Of a DNA stretch of 64,000 nucleotides, positions 1-8,495 are shown in pieces. Both the position numbers and the translations under genes were made by a program. Below the pieces are notes generated by a model, which saw only the letters and a program-made list of their open reading frames with translations, made no database searches and was not told the origin of the DNA. Position 1 is the stretch's first letter. Each line of letters begins with the position of its first letter. Origin of the DNA: CAVWSM01 sp963799425 (GTDB taxonomy: Bacteria > Actinomycetota > Actinomycetes > Jiangellales > Jiangellaceae); assembly GCA_963799425.1 (NCBI GenBank), contig CAWCXA010000001.1, forward strand, positions 1 to 64,000, written 5' to 3'.

Positions 1-71
1 ACGAATACGATTAGGTGCTTTCTGCATCGTGCATTCGACACGAGTTTCCCCAACAGCGGACAGGTGAATCG

Positions 72-398
72 ATGGCCCAGAAGGTCCAGGTCATTCTCGA
101 GGACGACATCGACGGCGGAAAGGCCGATGAGACGGTGACGTTCTCGCTTGACGGAGTGAGTTATGAGATTGACCTGTCGAAGAAGAACGCCGACAAACTG
201 CGCAACTCTTTCGCCCCGTATGTCGGGTCAGCTCGTCGCATGACCGGGCGCAGCACCACCCGGCGGGGGCGCGCCGCGCGCGGCGTCCGCAACGAGGCAG
301 GGGCCATCCGTGAGTGGGCGAGGGAGCAGGGCCTGAAGGTGTCCGACCGCGGTCGCATCCCAGCCGACATTGTCGATCAGTACCGGGCCGCCCACTGA
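72..398 (+). CDS. lsr2: Lsr2 nucleoid-associated protein
   Basis: Small DNA-bridging nucleoid protein of the Lsr2 family, which silences AT-rich and horizontally acquired DNA in actinomycetes. It has 108 residues, the usual family size. The N-terminal dimerisation part begins MAQKVQVILEDDIDG. The C-terminal DNA-binding part carries REWAREQGLKV followed by the AT-hook-like RGR motif at about residues 93-95. The ATG at 72 follows GGACAGGTGA; an upstream in-frame ATG at 15 would add an arginine/cysteine-rich stretch not typical of the family, so it was rejected. The gene precedes clpC, an arrangement common in actinobacteria. Function is from family knowledge; identification is by sequence recognition. 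Confidence 0.96.
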   Translation: MAQKVQVILEDDIDGGKADETVTFSLDGVSYEIDLSKKNADKLRNSFAPYVGSARRMTGRSTTRRGRAARGVRNEAGAIREWAREQGLKVSDRGRIPADIVDQYRAAH

Positions 399-530
399 AT
401 CGGGCCGCCCACTGAGCGGAGGGATGTTCGCCTCTGGCGTACATCAGGGACAGATCGGAACAGCAACACCGCAGGTCACAGTTGTGCTCCATATCTGCAT
501 CTGGCGGCAGCTCGGTCACGAACTAATGAC

Positions 531-562
531 GACACGAGCGTGTCACGGGTGCGGGCTAGCAT
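531..562 (+). promoter_or_regulatory. Candidate clpC promoter region with dyad
   Basis: The 224-nt gap between lsr2 and clpC holds a perfect dyad GACACG-AG-CGTGTC (531-544) and a TAGCAT -10-like box (557-562), about 60 nt before the clpC ATG. The dyad could bind a regulator of protein quality control. I do not recognise it as a documented ClgR or HspR site. The assignment is inference from position. Confidence 0.35.
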
Positions 563-622
563 GGCGGATGTGGGCATGGGAAAGTCCCGGGACCACGACC
601 GCTCTGGTGAGGAGCGCTACTG

Positions 623-3154
623 ATGTTCGAGAGATTCACAGACAGGGCCCGTCGTGTTGTGGTGCTCGCGCAGGAAGAGGCGCGGATGCTCAACCACAAC
701 TACATCGGTACCGAGCACATCCTCCTGGGTCTGATCCACGAGGGTGAGGGCGTCGCTGCCAAGGCGCTGGAGAGTCTTGGGATCTCGCTGGAGGCCGTCC
801 GCGCCCAGGTCGAGGAGATCATCGGCCAGGGACAGCAGGCACCGAGCGGTCACATCCCGTTCACCCCGCGCGCCAAGAAGGTCCTCGAGCTGTCGCTTCG
901 TGAGGCGCTGCAGCTCGGCCACAACTACATCGGCACCGAGCACATCCTGCTCGGCTTGATCCGCGAGGGCGAGGGCGTTGCCGCCCAGGTCCTCGTCAAG
1001 CTCGGCGCCGACCTCAACCGTGTCCGCCAGCAGGTCATCCAGCTCCTGTCGGGCTACCAGGGCGGCAAGGAGGCTGCGACGGCCGGTGGGCCGGCAGCCG
1101 AGGCGCCGTCCACCTCCCTCGTGCTCGACCAGTTCGGCCGCAACCTCACGCAGGCGGCTCGCGAGGGCAAGCTCGACCCGGTCATCGGGCGCGAGAAGGA
1201 GATCGAGCGGGTTATGCAGGTGCTGTCCCGCCGCACCAAGAACAACCCGGTCCTCATCGGTGAGCCCGGCGTCGGCAAGACCGCCGTCGTCGAAGGACTC
1301 GCCCAGGGCATCGTCAAGGGCGAGGTTCCCGAGACGCTCAAGGACAAGCAGCTCTACACGCTTGACCTCGGTGCGCTCGTGGCCGGCAGCCGCTACCGCG
1401 GTGACTTCGAGGAGCGCCTCAAGAAGGTGCTCAAGGAGATCCGCACCCGCGGCGACATCATCCTGTTCATCGATGAGATCCACACGCTCGTCGGTGCGGG
1501 TGCTGCCGAGGGCGCCATCGACGCCGCCAGCATCCTCAAGCCGATGCTCGCCCGTGGTGAGCTGCAGACGATCGGCGCGACCACTCTCGACGAATACCGC
1601 AAGTACGTCGAGAAGGACGCCGCGCTCGAGCGCCGCTTCCAGCCCATCCAGGTCAACGAGCCGACGCTCGCGCACACCATCGAGATCCTCAAGGGGCTGC
1701 GCGACCGCTACGAAGCGCACCACCGGGTGTCCATCACCGACAGCGCCTTGGTGGCCGCGGCAACGCTCGCCGACCGTTACGTCTCCGACCGTTACCTCCC
1801 TGACAAGGCGATCGACTTGATCGACGAGGCGGGCTCGCGGCTGCGCATCCGCCGCATGACCGCTCCGCCCGACCTGCGTGAGTTCGACGAGCGCATCGCC
1901 GGTGTGCGTCGGGAGAAGGAGTCCGCGATCGACGCGCAGGACTTCGAGAAGGCCGCCAACCTGCGCGACGAGGAGAAGAAGCTCATCGCCGCCAAGGGCG
2001 AGCGGGAGAAGCAGTGGAAGGCCGGCGACCTCGACGTCGTCGCCGAGGTCGATGAAGAGCTGATCGCGGAGGTGCTCGCCACCGCGACGGGCATCCCGCT
2101 CTTCAAGCTGACCGAGGAGGAGACCTCTCGCCTGCTCCGCATGGAGGACGAGCTGCACAAGCGCATCATCGGCCAGGAGGATGCGATCAAGGCACTCTCC
2201 AAGTCGATCCGTCGCACCCGTGCCGGCCTCAAGGACCCGAAGCGTCCCGGTGGCTCGTTCATCTTCGCCGGCCCGTCCGGCGTCGGAAAGACCGAGCTGT
2301 CCAAGGCGCTCGCGGAGTTCCTGTTCGGAGACGAGCACTCGCTCATCCAGCTCGACATGAGCGAGTTCTCCGAGAAGCACACCGTCTCGCGGCTGTTCGG
2401 CTCCCCGCCGGGATACGTCGGCTACGAGGAGGGCGGCCAGCTCACCGAGAAGGTGCGCCGCAAGCCGTTCTCGGTCGTGCTTTTCGACGAGGTCGAGAAG
2501 GCGCACCCCGACATCTTCAACTCGCTGTTGCAGGTGCTCGAGGACGGCCGGCTCACCGACGCGCAGGGTCGCGTGATCGACTTCAAGAACACTGTGATCA
2601 TCATGACGACCAACCTGGGCACGCGTGACATCGCCAAGGGCGTCAACCTCGGCTTCGCCACGTCCGGCGACAGCGAGGGGGGCTACGACCGGATGAAGTC
2701 GAAGGTCCAGGACGAGCTCAAGCAGCACTTCCGGCCGGAGTTCCTCAACCGCGTCGACGACGTGATCGTCTTCCACCAGCTGCTGCCATCGGAGATCGTC
2801 CAGATCGTCGACCTCATGATCCACCAGGTCGACGAGCGGCTGAAGGACAAGGACATGGCCATCGAGCTCACGCAGCCGGCCAAGGAGCTGCTCGCTGTGC
2901 GCGGGTTCGACCCCGTGCTCGGTGCCCGGCCGCTCCGGCGCACTATCCAGCGTGAGATCGAGGACGCCCTGTCCGAGCGCATCCTCTTCGGTGAGATCGG
3001 TGCCGGGCAGATCGTCGTGATCGGCGTCGAGGGTGAGGGAGCGCAGGCGGCCTTCACCTTCACCGGCGAGGCCAAGGCGACTCTCCCCGAGGCTGCTCCG
3101 GTCGCCGCTGCCGGCACCGCCGGAGGGCGCGCCCCCGCCGGCCAGGAGGGCTGA
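623..3154 (+). CDS. clpC: ATP-dependent Clp protease ATPase subunit ClpC
   Basis: Cytosolic AAA+ unfoldase that feeds substrates to ClpP. At 843 residues it is full length for ClpC. Two Clp-N repeats occupy about residues 1-145, each with an NYIGTEHILLGLI motif. The first AAA module has Walker A GEPGVGKT near residue 214. A UVR/middle segment (DAQDFEKAANLRDEEKK) near 430-465 marks ClpC rather than ClpA or ClpB. The second Walker A, GPSGVGKT, lies near 550, and the sensor/D2-small domain ends in an Ala/Gly/Pro-rich tail. The ATG follows GTGAGGAGCGC. It appears monocistronic, ending in the hairpin at 3162-3207. Confidence 0.98.
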   Translation: MFERFTDRARRVVVLAQEEARMLNHNYIGTEHILLGLIHEGEGVAAKALESLGISLEAVRAQVEEIIGQGQQAPSGHIPFTPRAKKVLELSLREALQLGHNYIGTEHILLGLIREGEGVAAQVLVKLGADLNRVRQQVIQLLSGYQGGKEAATAGGPAAEAPSTSLVLDQFGRNLTQAAREGKLDPVIGREKEIERVMQVLSRRTKNNPVLIGEPGVGKTAVVEGLAQGIVKGEVPETLKDKQLYTLDLGALVAGSRYRGDFEERLKKVLKEIRTRGDIILFIDEIHTLVGAGAAEGAIDAASILKPMLARGELQTIGATTLDEYRKYVEKDAALERRFQPIQVNEPTLAHTIEILKGLRDRYEAHHRVSITDSALVAAATLADRYVSDRYLPDKAIDLIDEAGSRLRIRRMTAPPDLREFDERIAGVRREKESAIDAQDFEKAANLRDEEKKLIAAKGEREKQWKAGDLDVVAEVDEELIAEVLATATGIPLFKLTEEETSRLLRMEDELHKRIIGQEDAIKALSKSIRRTRAGLKDPKRPGGSFIFAGPSGVGKTELSKALAEFLFGDEHSLIQLDMSEFSEKHTVSRLFGSPPGYVGYEEGGQLTEKVRRKPFSVVLFDEVEKAHPDIFNSLLQVLEDGRLTDAQGRVIDFKNTVIIMTTNLGTRDIAKGVNLGFATSGDSEGGYDRMKSKVQDELKQHFRPEFLNRVDDVIVFHQLLPSEIVQIVDLMIHQVDERLKDKDMAIELTQPAKELLAVRGFDPVLGARPLRRTIQREIEDALSERILFGEIGAGQIVVIGVEGEGAQAAFTFTGEAKATLPEAAPVAAAGTAGGRAPAGQEG

Positions 3155-3161
3155 GCCACAC

Positions 3162-3207
3162 CTTTGCCCCGCGTCACCAGCACTGCGCTGGATGGCGCGG
3201 GGCAAAG
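3162..3207 (+). terminator. Strong hairpin terminator after clpC
   Basis: A perfect 12-bp stem (CTTTGCCCCGCG at 3162-3173 with its complement at 3196-3207) encloses a second 5-bp stem, CCAGC/GCTGG (3177-3181 / 3187-3191). It starts 8 nt after the clpC stop and has no long T tract, typical of high-GC actinobacterial terminators. Confidence 0.8.
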
Positions 3208-3379
3208 TCATGTGCGGCTCGTGTCAGCCGTCTGCACAACCGCCGCAGGGGCAACCCGCCGGTTGGACTGTGGCACTCGCCTTCACACCAATGAACGATG
3301 CCGTTGGCTCGCCGTTCCGGCGGCTAGCCTCGAACAGCAAGCTGGAATGTCGGTCGGGAAAATCTGCGTTGGAGGAGCC

Positions 3380-3739
3380 ATGACGACGAAGAGCGCGGTC
3401 GAGCGGTTCCGCACCGCTGAAGAGCTGTTGCAACGCGGTGCCCCTCTGCACGCCCTCACCGAGCTCGAGCCCCTGCTGGCGGAGCAGCCTGACTCCAAGT
3501 CGGTGCTCGAGCTGGCCGGGCGCGCCTACTTCCAGTCGGCGCAGATGCGACGCGCCGAAGAGGCGTTCCGCCGCGTCGTCGAGCTAGAGCCCACCAATGC
3601 CTGGGCGCGGTTCGCGCTGGGTCGCGCGATCGAGCGGCAGTCGCGACACGACGAGGCCGCCGGGCACTATCGAGTCGCTTGTGCAATGAGCCCACGGGCT
3701 GACTATCGGGATGCGCTCGACAGAGTCAGCGCGCGCTGA
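3380..3739 (+). CDS. Tetratricopeptide repeat protein
   Basis: A 119-residue soluble protein made almost entirely of TPR-like helices: ALTELEPLLAEQPDSKSVLELAGRAYF and then AEEAFRRVVELEPTNAWARFALGRA show the canonical spacing of small and aromatic residues. It probably acts as a protein-interaction scaffold; the partner is unknown. The ATG at 3380 follows GGAGGAGCC; an in-frame upstream ATG at 3164 would overlap the clpC terminator and add non-TPR sequence, so it was rejected. The gene is 18 bp upstream of the endonuclease V homologue and probably cotranscribed with it. Confidence 0.85.
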   Translation: MTTKSAVERFRTAEELLQRGAPLHALTELEPLLAEQPDSKSVLELAGRAYFQSAQMRRAEEAFRRVVELEPTNAWARFALGRAIERQSRHDEAAGHYRVACAMSPRADYRDALDRVSAR

Positions 3740-3757
3740 CGCAAGCGCCGCGCAGGC

Positions 3758-4462
3758 GTGGACTGGCCGACAACTCCGGATGTGCTCGAGCAACTTCAGC
3801 GCGAGCTCGCCACTGAAACGCCGCCGCCGTGGCAGCCGCCAGCGGATGACCTCCGCGTTGGCGGCTGCTTCGTCGCGTTCCCCCGCGGCCATCGCGGACC
3901 CGGCGCTGCCGGCGACCCGGCGTGGGCGGCGGCGGTCGTCACCCGTGGCGCGCGGGTGATTGCTCGTCATGTGGTGACCGGCGTCGCCGGCTGGCGCTAC
4001 GAGCCGGGGCTGCTCGCGCTGCGGGTTGGCGAGCTGTTGGCCGACGTGGTGCGCGGGTTGGCCGAGCCACCACACGTACTCCTCGTCGACGCGACAGGGC
4101 GAGACCACCCACGCCGAGCCGGCCTGGCGGTCCACCTCGGTGCGACGCTCGACCTTCCCACGGTCGGCGTCACGCACCGACCGCTGATCGCACGTGGAGC
4201 AGAGCCATCAGAAGCGCCTGGCGCCGCGACACCCCTCCTGCTCGGCGACGAGACGGTCGGCTGCTGGTTGCGCACCCGCCGCGGAGCGCGACCCCTTGCC
4301 GTACACGCCGGTTGGCGGGTGGATGCAGCGACCGCGGTTGCCGTCGTGCGGCGGTCGACGTACGGGCATCGCACCCCAGAGCCGCTCAGGCAGGCGCGCC
4401 GACTGGCGCGCACCGCGCGGACGCAGAGAAATATCCCCGATGGGTGGTTTGAGGGGTCCTGA
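3758..4462 (+). CDS. Endonuclease V homologue, catalytically degenerate
   Basis: The fold markers of endonuclease V (cleaves next to deoxyinosine) are present: YEPGLLALR (81-89), VDATGRDHPRRAGLAVHLG (110-128) and LPTVGV (133-138). Against the E. coli Nfi sequence as I remember it, most active-site residues differ. The first metal-binding Asp of the GADVGF strand is replaced within GGCFVAF (35-41). The Glu of PGFLSFRE is Val90. The Lys of GVAK aligns with His140. The late His of GHRV is Trp186. Only Asp111 is retained. At 234 residues it is full length, with GTG start at 3758, so it is not a truncation. It is probably a non-nucleolytic nucleic-acid-binding descendant; function is unknown. Confidence 0.72.
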   Translation: MDWPTTPDVLEQLQRELATETPPPWQPPADDLRVGGCFVAFPRGHRGPGAAGDPAWAAAVVTRGARVIARHVVTGVAGWRYEPGLLALRVGELLADVVRGLAEPPHVLLVDATGRDHPRRAGLAVHLGATLDLPTVGVTHRPLIARGAEPSEAPGAATPLLLGDETVGCWLRTRRGARPLAVHAGWRVDAATAVAVVRRSTYGHRTPEPLRQARRLARTARTQRNIPDGWFEGS

Positions 4463-4502
4463 CAGCGGGTAGGCAGGCCACAGCGGGGACCAGACACAGG
4501 AC

Positions 4503-4934
4503 GTGAGGATCATGCTGCTACTCGGAATTGTCATTCTCCTGGCCGCCGGGAGTGCGACAGGTGCGCTGGTCGTGTTCAACCTTTCGGACTCCCCGGACTA
4601 CACCTGGACAGCGTTCGGGACCGATCTGGTGACGATCGACGCGGTGTTCACGTTGCTCGCCGGGTTCGCACTCGGCCTCGTGTTCTGCCTCGGCCTCGCC
4701 TTGATCGTCGCGGGAGCGCGCCGCGGGCGGCGCCGGGCCGTCCGACTGCGTGAGGCCGAGCGCCAGGCCGCCCAGGCTGCGGCCGAGCGCGATGCACTTG
4801 CCGATCGGCTCGCCGCCGAGGAAGCCCGCCGGGATGGCGAGGAGTCCTACGACGAGCCGTATGGCGCGGTGGAGCAGGACTCGCGGTGGGCGCCGCGCGA
4901 GCGGGTCGGCCGGACGTCGGGTCTGGACCGCTAG
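4503..4934 (+). CDS. Small LapA-like membrane protein with coiled coil
   Basis: 143 residues. Two hydrophobic segments (about 4-26 and 45-72) are separated by a short external loop. A basic patch (RRGRRRAVRLREAE) and a charged Ala/Glu/Arg coiled-coil helix follow to about residue 112, then an acidic-polar tail. The topology resembles LapA-domain proteins, but the sequence match is weak and no function can be assigned. A GTG at 4503 is used here; an ATG three codons later is equally possible. It converges on the DrrAB operon across a bidirectional hairpin. Confidence 0.6.
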   Translation: MRIMLLLGIVILLAAGSATGALVVFNLSDSPDYTWTAFGTDLVTIDAVFTLLAGFALGLVFCLGLALIVAGARRGRRRAVRLREAERQAAQAAAERDALADRLAAEEARRDGEESYDEPYGAVEQDSRWAPRERVGRTSGLDR

Positions 4935-4966
4935 CCCGCCCGAATGACCACGTCCAGCAGGTTTCT

Positions 4967-5004
4967 CCCCGCACCGCCAGGCAGGCACCCCTAGCGGTGC
5001 GGGG
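4967..5004. terminator. Bidirectional hairpin between convergent genes
   Basis: A perfect 11-bp inverted repeat (CCCCGCACCGC at 4967-4977, complement at 4994-5004) with a 16-nt loop and flanking T- and A-rich triplets sits between two convergent genes. It can serve as terminator for both strands. Confidence 0.75.
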
Positions 5005-5030
5005 TAAAGCCTCGTAGTGGACGCCGTCGG

Positions 5031-5849
5031 CTACTGCTGGCGGCGCTTGGCGAAGGCTGCTGCGGCGAGACCGAGAAACACCGCCGAGATCCCGACACTC
5101 CAGGCGACCGCGAGGGCTGGCGCGTTGCCCATCTCGGTGCCAAGGAGCAGACCACGGATCGTCTCAATGACCGGCGTGACGGGTTGGTTGTCCGCGAAGC
5201 CCTGCAGCCAGCCGGGCATCGTGTCAACCGGAACGAACGCGCTCGACACGTACGGCAAGAAGAGCATGAAGAAGGTGAACCCGCCGGCTGCATCGGGGGA
5301 TCGCACGAGCACGCCCACGAACGTCGCGACCCACGTGATCGCGAGGACGTAGAGAACAATCACCCCGACGGCACCAAGCCACTCGAGCAGCCCGGCGTCG
5401 GCGCGAAATCCCATGAGGAACGCAACGCCGAACACGATGCCAGTTGTCACCAGGTTCTTGGCAACGCTGGCAATGACATGCCCGGTGAGGACCGTTGCAC
5501 TGGCCACCGGCATCGACCGGAAGCGGTCCATGATGCCGCTGGACATATCGTGCTCCACGGCGATCGCCGTGTTTGCTGCACCGAACCCGGCGCACAGCAA
5601 GATGATCCCTGGCGTCACGTAGGACAGGTAGTCGCCTCCGACGTTCATGGCTCCGCCGAAGACGTGCACGAACAGGACCATGAGCATGACCGGCAGGACG
5701 ATGCCCATGATGATCGAGTCGGGGTCGCGCGACACCAGTCTCAGTGAGCGCCCGATCATGGTGCCGGTGTCGCCGGCCAACCGCCGAAGCGGACCAGGCG
5801 ACAGTGGGCCGACGGTGGCCGAAGGTTGTGTGAGGGTCGAGACGCTCAT
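5031..5849 (-). CDS. ABC-2 type permease (DrrB-like)
   Basis: 272-residue integral membrane half of an efflux ABC transporter. It has about six hydrophobic segments, and the ABC-2 signature region near GIILLCAGFGAANTAIAVEHD is followed by MSSGIMDRFRSMPV, the conserved cytosolic coupling stretch of DrrB-type permeases. The ATG at 5849 overlaps the stop of the ATPase gene by 4 bp, so the two are translationally coupled. Its substrate is probably a hydrophobic compound or drug (inference). Expression is probably controlled by the divergent TetR gene. Confidence 0.9.
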   Translation of the reverse strand: MSVSTLTQPSATVGPLSPGPLRRLAGDTGTMIGRSLRLVSRDPDSIIMGIVLPVMLMVLFVHVFGGAMNVGGDYLSYVTPGIILLCAGFGAANTAIAVEHDMSSGIMDRFRSMPVASATVLTGHVIASVAKNLVTTGIVFGVAFLMGFRADAGLLEWLGAVGVIVLYVLAITWVATFVGVLVRSPDAAGGFTFFMLFLPYVSSAFVPVDTMPGWLQGFADNQPVTPVIETIRGLLLGTEMGNAPALAVAWSVGISAVFLGLAAAAFAKRRQQ

Positions 5850-6832
5850 GCGGCTGCTCCATCATCGTCTGCATCGGTGGCGCGGGCGGCGTGCCCGGTG
5901 AGGGTGAGAAAGACGTCGTCGAGCGACGGGGCGCGGACCTCCCAGCGCTCGGGGACGATGCCGGCGTCGTCGACAGCGCCCAGGACGCTGTGTACGTGTG
6001 CCACCGACCCGTCGGTTGGCACGCGCAGCACGCGCGATGCAGAGCCCGGCGTACGGAGAACTGCCGCCGCCCGAGCTGCCTCCGCGGCTTCGGCGAACGT
6101 GAGCTCGACTCCCGCGTCGCCGACTTGCGCCTTGAGCTCGGCCGCGGTGCCCTGAGCGACGACCTTGCCGCCGTCGAGCAGGGAGATGCGGTCGGCGAGC
6201 TGGTCGGCCTCCTCGAGGTACTGCGTAGTAAGGAGCAGGCTCGTGCCTCCGGCGACGACCTCGCGGGCAACGTCCCACATGGCCTGGCGGCTGCGCGGGT
6301 CGAGGCCTGTGGTGGGCTCATCGAGGAACATCACCTGTGGCCGCGTCAGCAGACCGGCGGCGAGGTCGAGGCGCCGGCGCATGCCGCCGGAGTAGGTCCC
6401 GACTCGGCGGGTCGCAGCCTCGGCCAGGTCGACGGCTTCAATCAGCTCGGCAACACGCGTGCGCAGCATGCGCCTGGGCAGGTGGAAGAGCTTGCCCATC
6501 ATCGTGAGGTTCTCGACTGCCGTGAGCTTCTCGTCCACCGATGTGTACTGGCCGGTGAGGCTGATCACCTCCCGGACCCTCGCGGCATCCCGGACAACGT
6601 CGAGCCCGGCCACTGTGGCGCGGCCGGCATCGGGCTTGAGCAGTGTGGCGAGGATGCGGACCGTGGTCGTCTTTCCGGCGCCGTTGGGACCGAGAAGGGC
6701 AAGCACCTCACCGCGGTGCAGGGTCAGGTCGACGTCGTTCAGCACGGTGACAGGGCGGCGAGTGGAGCCGAAGCTCTTGCCTAGGCCCTCCGCGCGGATG
6801 ACGACGTCCGAAGAGCGTGGTCGTGCGGTCAT
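5846..6832 (-). CDS. ABC transporter ATP-binding protein (DrrA-like)
   Basis: 328-residue nucleotide-binding subunit. Walker A is GPNGAGKTTT, the signature YSGGMRRRLDLA, Walker B VMFLDEPTTGLD, and the H-loop LLLTTQYLEEAD. The C-terminal extension ending DDVFLTLTGHAAR is typical of the daunorubicin-resistance DrrA subfamily. It is the first gene of the exporter operon. ATG at 6832 follows GGGGAACCACCG. It powers export through the overlapping permease. Confidence 0.95.
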   Translation of the reverse strand: MTARPRSSDVVIRAEGLGKSFGSTRRPVTVLNDVDLTLHRGEVLALLGPNGAGKTTTVRILATLLKPDAGRATVAGLDVVRDAARVREVISLTGQYTSVDEKLTAVENLTMMGKLFHLPRRMLRTRVAELIEAVDLAEAATRRVGTYSGGMRRRLDLAAGLLTRPQVMFLDEPTTGLDPRSRQAMWDVAREVVAGGTSLLLTTQYLEEADQLADRISLLDGGKVVAQGTAAELKAQVGDAGVELTFAEAAEAARAAAVLRTPGSASRVLRVPTDGSVAHVHSVLGAVDDAGIVPERWEVRAPSLDDVFLTLTGHAARATDADDDGAAA

Positions 6833-6866
6833 CGGTGGTTCCCCTTAGCCTGAGACTGCGTGTATG

Positions 6867-6911
6867 CCATAAACTGCTTATGGTCGATACGATTGTGTTT
6901 ACGATATACAC
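6867..6911. promoter_or_regulatory. Operator-like dyads between drrAB and tetR
   Basis: The 110-bp divergent intergenic region has a perfect dyad CCATAA-ACTGC-TTATGG (6867-6883) and a near-perfect one, GTGTTTA-CGA-TATACAC (6895-6911, 6 of 7 pairs). A wider repeat, CGTGTAT (6859-6865) / ATACACG (6906-6912), frames both. This AT-richer stretch in a very GC-rich background is what a TetR operator controlling both promoters would look like; binding is inferred. Confidence 0.6.
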
Positions 6912-6942
6912 GGTTTCGACCGCAGGTCAAGAGAGGAGGCCC

Positions 6943-7797
6943 GTGAGCACAGACGACACGGTGCGCGATGAGGGTCGGCTGGAGCTGCCGCCGGCGCTGC
7001 AGCGCCTCTGGGGCCCAGGATCGCGTCCACGCCGAGGGCCGAAACCCGCGCTGAGCCTGGCCAGGATCACCGAGGCGGCCATCGAGATCGCCGACTCGGA
7101 GGGGCTGGCCGCGGTGTCCATGGCTCGTGTGGGGGAGGCGCTGGGAGTCACGAGCATGGCGCTGTATCGCTACCTCAGCAGCAAGGACGAGCTGCTGGTG
7201 CTGATGGCCGATGTGGCCGCGAAGATGCCGCCCGACGTGGTGCCCGATCCTCGTTCAGGTGCGGTCGACTGGCGTACCGGGTTGGAGCGCTGGACGCGCA
7301 GCCAGATCGAAATGATCATGGCGCGGCCTTGGTACCTCGAGCTACCGCTGATCACGACACTGCCAGGGCCCAACAGAGCCGCGTGGCTCGAAACCGGGTT
7401 CGCGTTGCTCGAGCCGACCGGGCTGGGCACGGAGGAGAAGTTCATGGTGCTGGGGATGCTCGCCGAGCACGTTCTCGGGGAGAGTCGGGTCCAGGTCGAG
7501 ACCCGACGCGCGTCGGTCGAGGGTGCCCGTGCCGCGGGAGGGTTGCCGGCCGACACGCCCGAGGACGAGCTGGACCCCGCCGCGATCGCCGCGGCCGATC
7601 CGTACGCCGGCCTCGAGGACATGCTCGCTCTCGTCCTCGACCCCGAGCGGCATCCGGCGCTGCATCGCGCCGTACACGAGGAGCGGACGACCGATCACGA
7701 CCCACAGCTCGACGACCTGAGCTTTGCCATCGGGATCGTCCTCGACGGTGTCGAGGTCTTCGTCGAACGTCGCCGGCGCGAACGCGCGGAGCACTAG
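6943..7797 (+). CDS. TetR family transcriptional regulator
   Basis: 284 residues. An N-terminal helix-turn-helix lies at about 40-85 (LARITEAAIEIADSEGLAAVSMARV, then LGVTSMALYRYLSSKDELL), followed by a long ligand-binding domain of the TetR-C class seen beside DrrAB exporters. GTG at 6943 is preceded by GAGAGGAGGC, which fixes the start. It is divergent from drrAB and probably represses both units through the dyads between them. Its stop overlaps the stop of the convergent ABM gene by 4 bp. Confidence 0.93.
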   Translation: MSTDDTVRDEGRLELPPALQRLWGPGSRPRRGPKPALSLARITEAAIEIADSEGLAAVSMARVGEALGVTSMALYRYLSSKDELLVLMADVAAKMPPDVVPDPRSGAVDWRTGLERWTRSQIEMIMARPWYLELPLITTLPGPNRAAWLETGFALLEPTGLGTEEKFMVLGMLAEHVLGESRVQVETRRASVEGARAAGGLPADTPEDELDPAAIAAADPYAGLEDMLALVLDPERHPALHRAVHEERTTDHDPQLDDLSFAIGIVLDGVEVFVERRRRERAEH

Positions 7798-8132
7798 CCC
7801 AGCGCACTCGCCCACTCCGCTGCAGTAGCGGCCGACGCCACTTCGAAGTGGGTGACGAAGTCCTCCTTGGCGACAAGGAACTGCTCGTCATCCGGGTAGA
7901 ACACGGCTTCCTCGACGTTGTCGCCCGCGAACCGGCGGATCGCGTCCATCGACTCCCAGAAGCTGATCGTGACGAACTCCGAACGGGCGTCGTCGAGGTC
8001 GCGCCGCAGCATGAAGGCAGCCAGGTTGCCCGGTGTCTCGCGATACTCGCGCATGCCGGTCTCGTCGATGTACGTGACGTACGCTGCGGCGTCCTCGGTG
8101 CGCACCCATCCGCGCCAGGTACGAACGATCAT
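7794..8132 (-). CDS. Antibiotic biosynthesis monooxygenase (ABM) fold protein
   Basis: 112 residues with the ferredoxin-like ABM pattern: MIVRTWRGWVRTEDAAAYV at the start, then a strand-helix SEFVTISFWESMDAIRRFAG and VFYPDDEQFLVAKEDFVTHFEV. Such small dimeric proteins often oxidise or bind quinones or haem, but no active site can be assigned here. ATG at 8132 is chosen because GGGAGG lies 8 nt upstream; an ATG 33 nt upstream lacks a ribosome site. It converges with and overlaps tetR by 4 bp. Confidence 0.8.
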   Translation of the reverse strand: MIVRTWRGWVRTEDAAAYVTYIDETGMREYRETPGNLAAFMLRRDLDDARSEFVTISFWESMDAIRRFAGDNVEEAVFYPDDEQFLVAKEDFVTHFEVASAATAAEWASALG

Positions 8133-8282
8133 GGATGGAACCTCCCACGTTGGCTTTGAACCCATGCTGCCTGGGCCGGGCCGCCGCGCGTGAACCGGCT
8201 AGTCCGGCGGCCACGTATTTATGACGTCTCCCCAGTGCTCCTTCTCAGACACAACCGACTTGGGAGCGCAAGGGAGGGCGTC

Positions 8283-8495
8283 ATGGAATTCATCGAGCCG
8301 CGACCCGCCCTGCGGTCGCACACATCACCGAGCGGACTCGACCTCGTCGGCTGCCCGGAGTGCGGCGTGCCCGCCGAGGTGTCGCGTCGCGACGCCGTCG
8401 GGTCGACTGACGGTTTGATCGAGCACGTCTTCGTGCGGTGTGTCGACCGGCACTGGTTCTACATGCCGGCGTCCATGCTGCCCGCCGCGGGCTAG
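8283..8495 (+). CDS. Small zinc-ribbon-like protein
   Basis: 70 residues with CPEC (about residue 26) and a later HVFVRCVDRHW segment, giving C-x2-C plus C/H ligands for one metal ion. No enzymatic domain is visible and the role is unknown. The ATG is preceded by a strong AGGGAGGG site. The gene converges with, and overlaps by 4 bp, the epoxide hydrolase gene. Confidence 0.7.
   Translation: MEFIEPRPALRSHTSPSGLDLVGCPECGVPAEVSRRDAVGSTDGLIEHVFVRCVDRHWFYMPASMLPAAG

Noticed and set aside
617..3211. An 864-codon open frame on the minus strand opposite clpC
   Set aside because: Antisense frame kept open by GC-rich codon bias; low-complexity Leu/Asp/Glu composition and no family match, while clpC is unmistakable.
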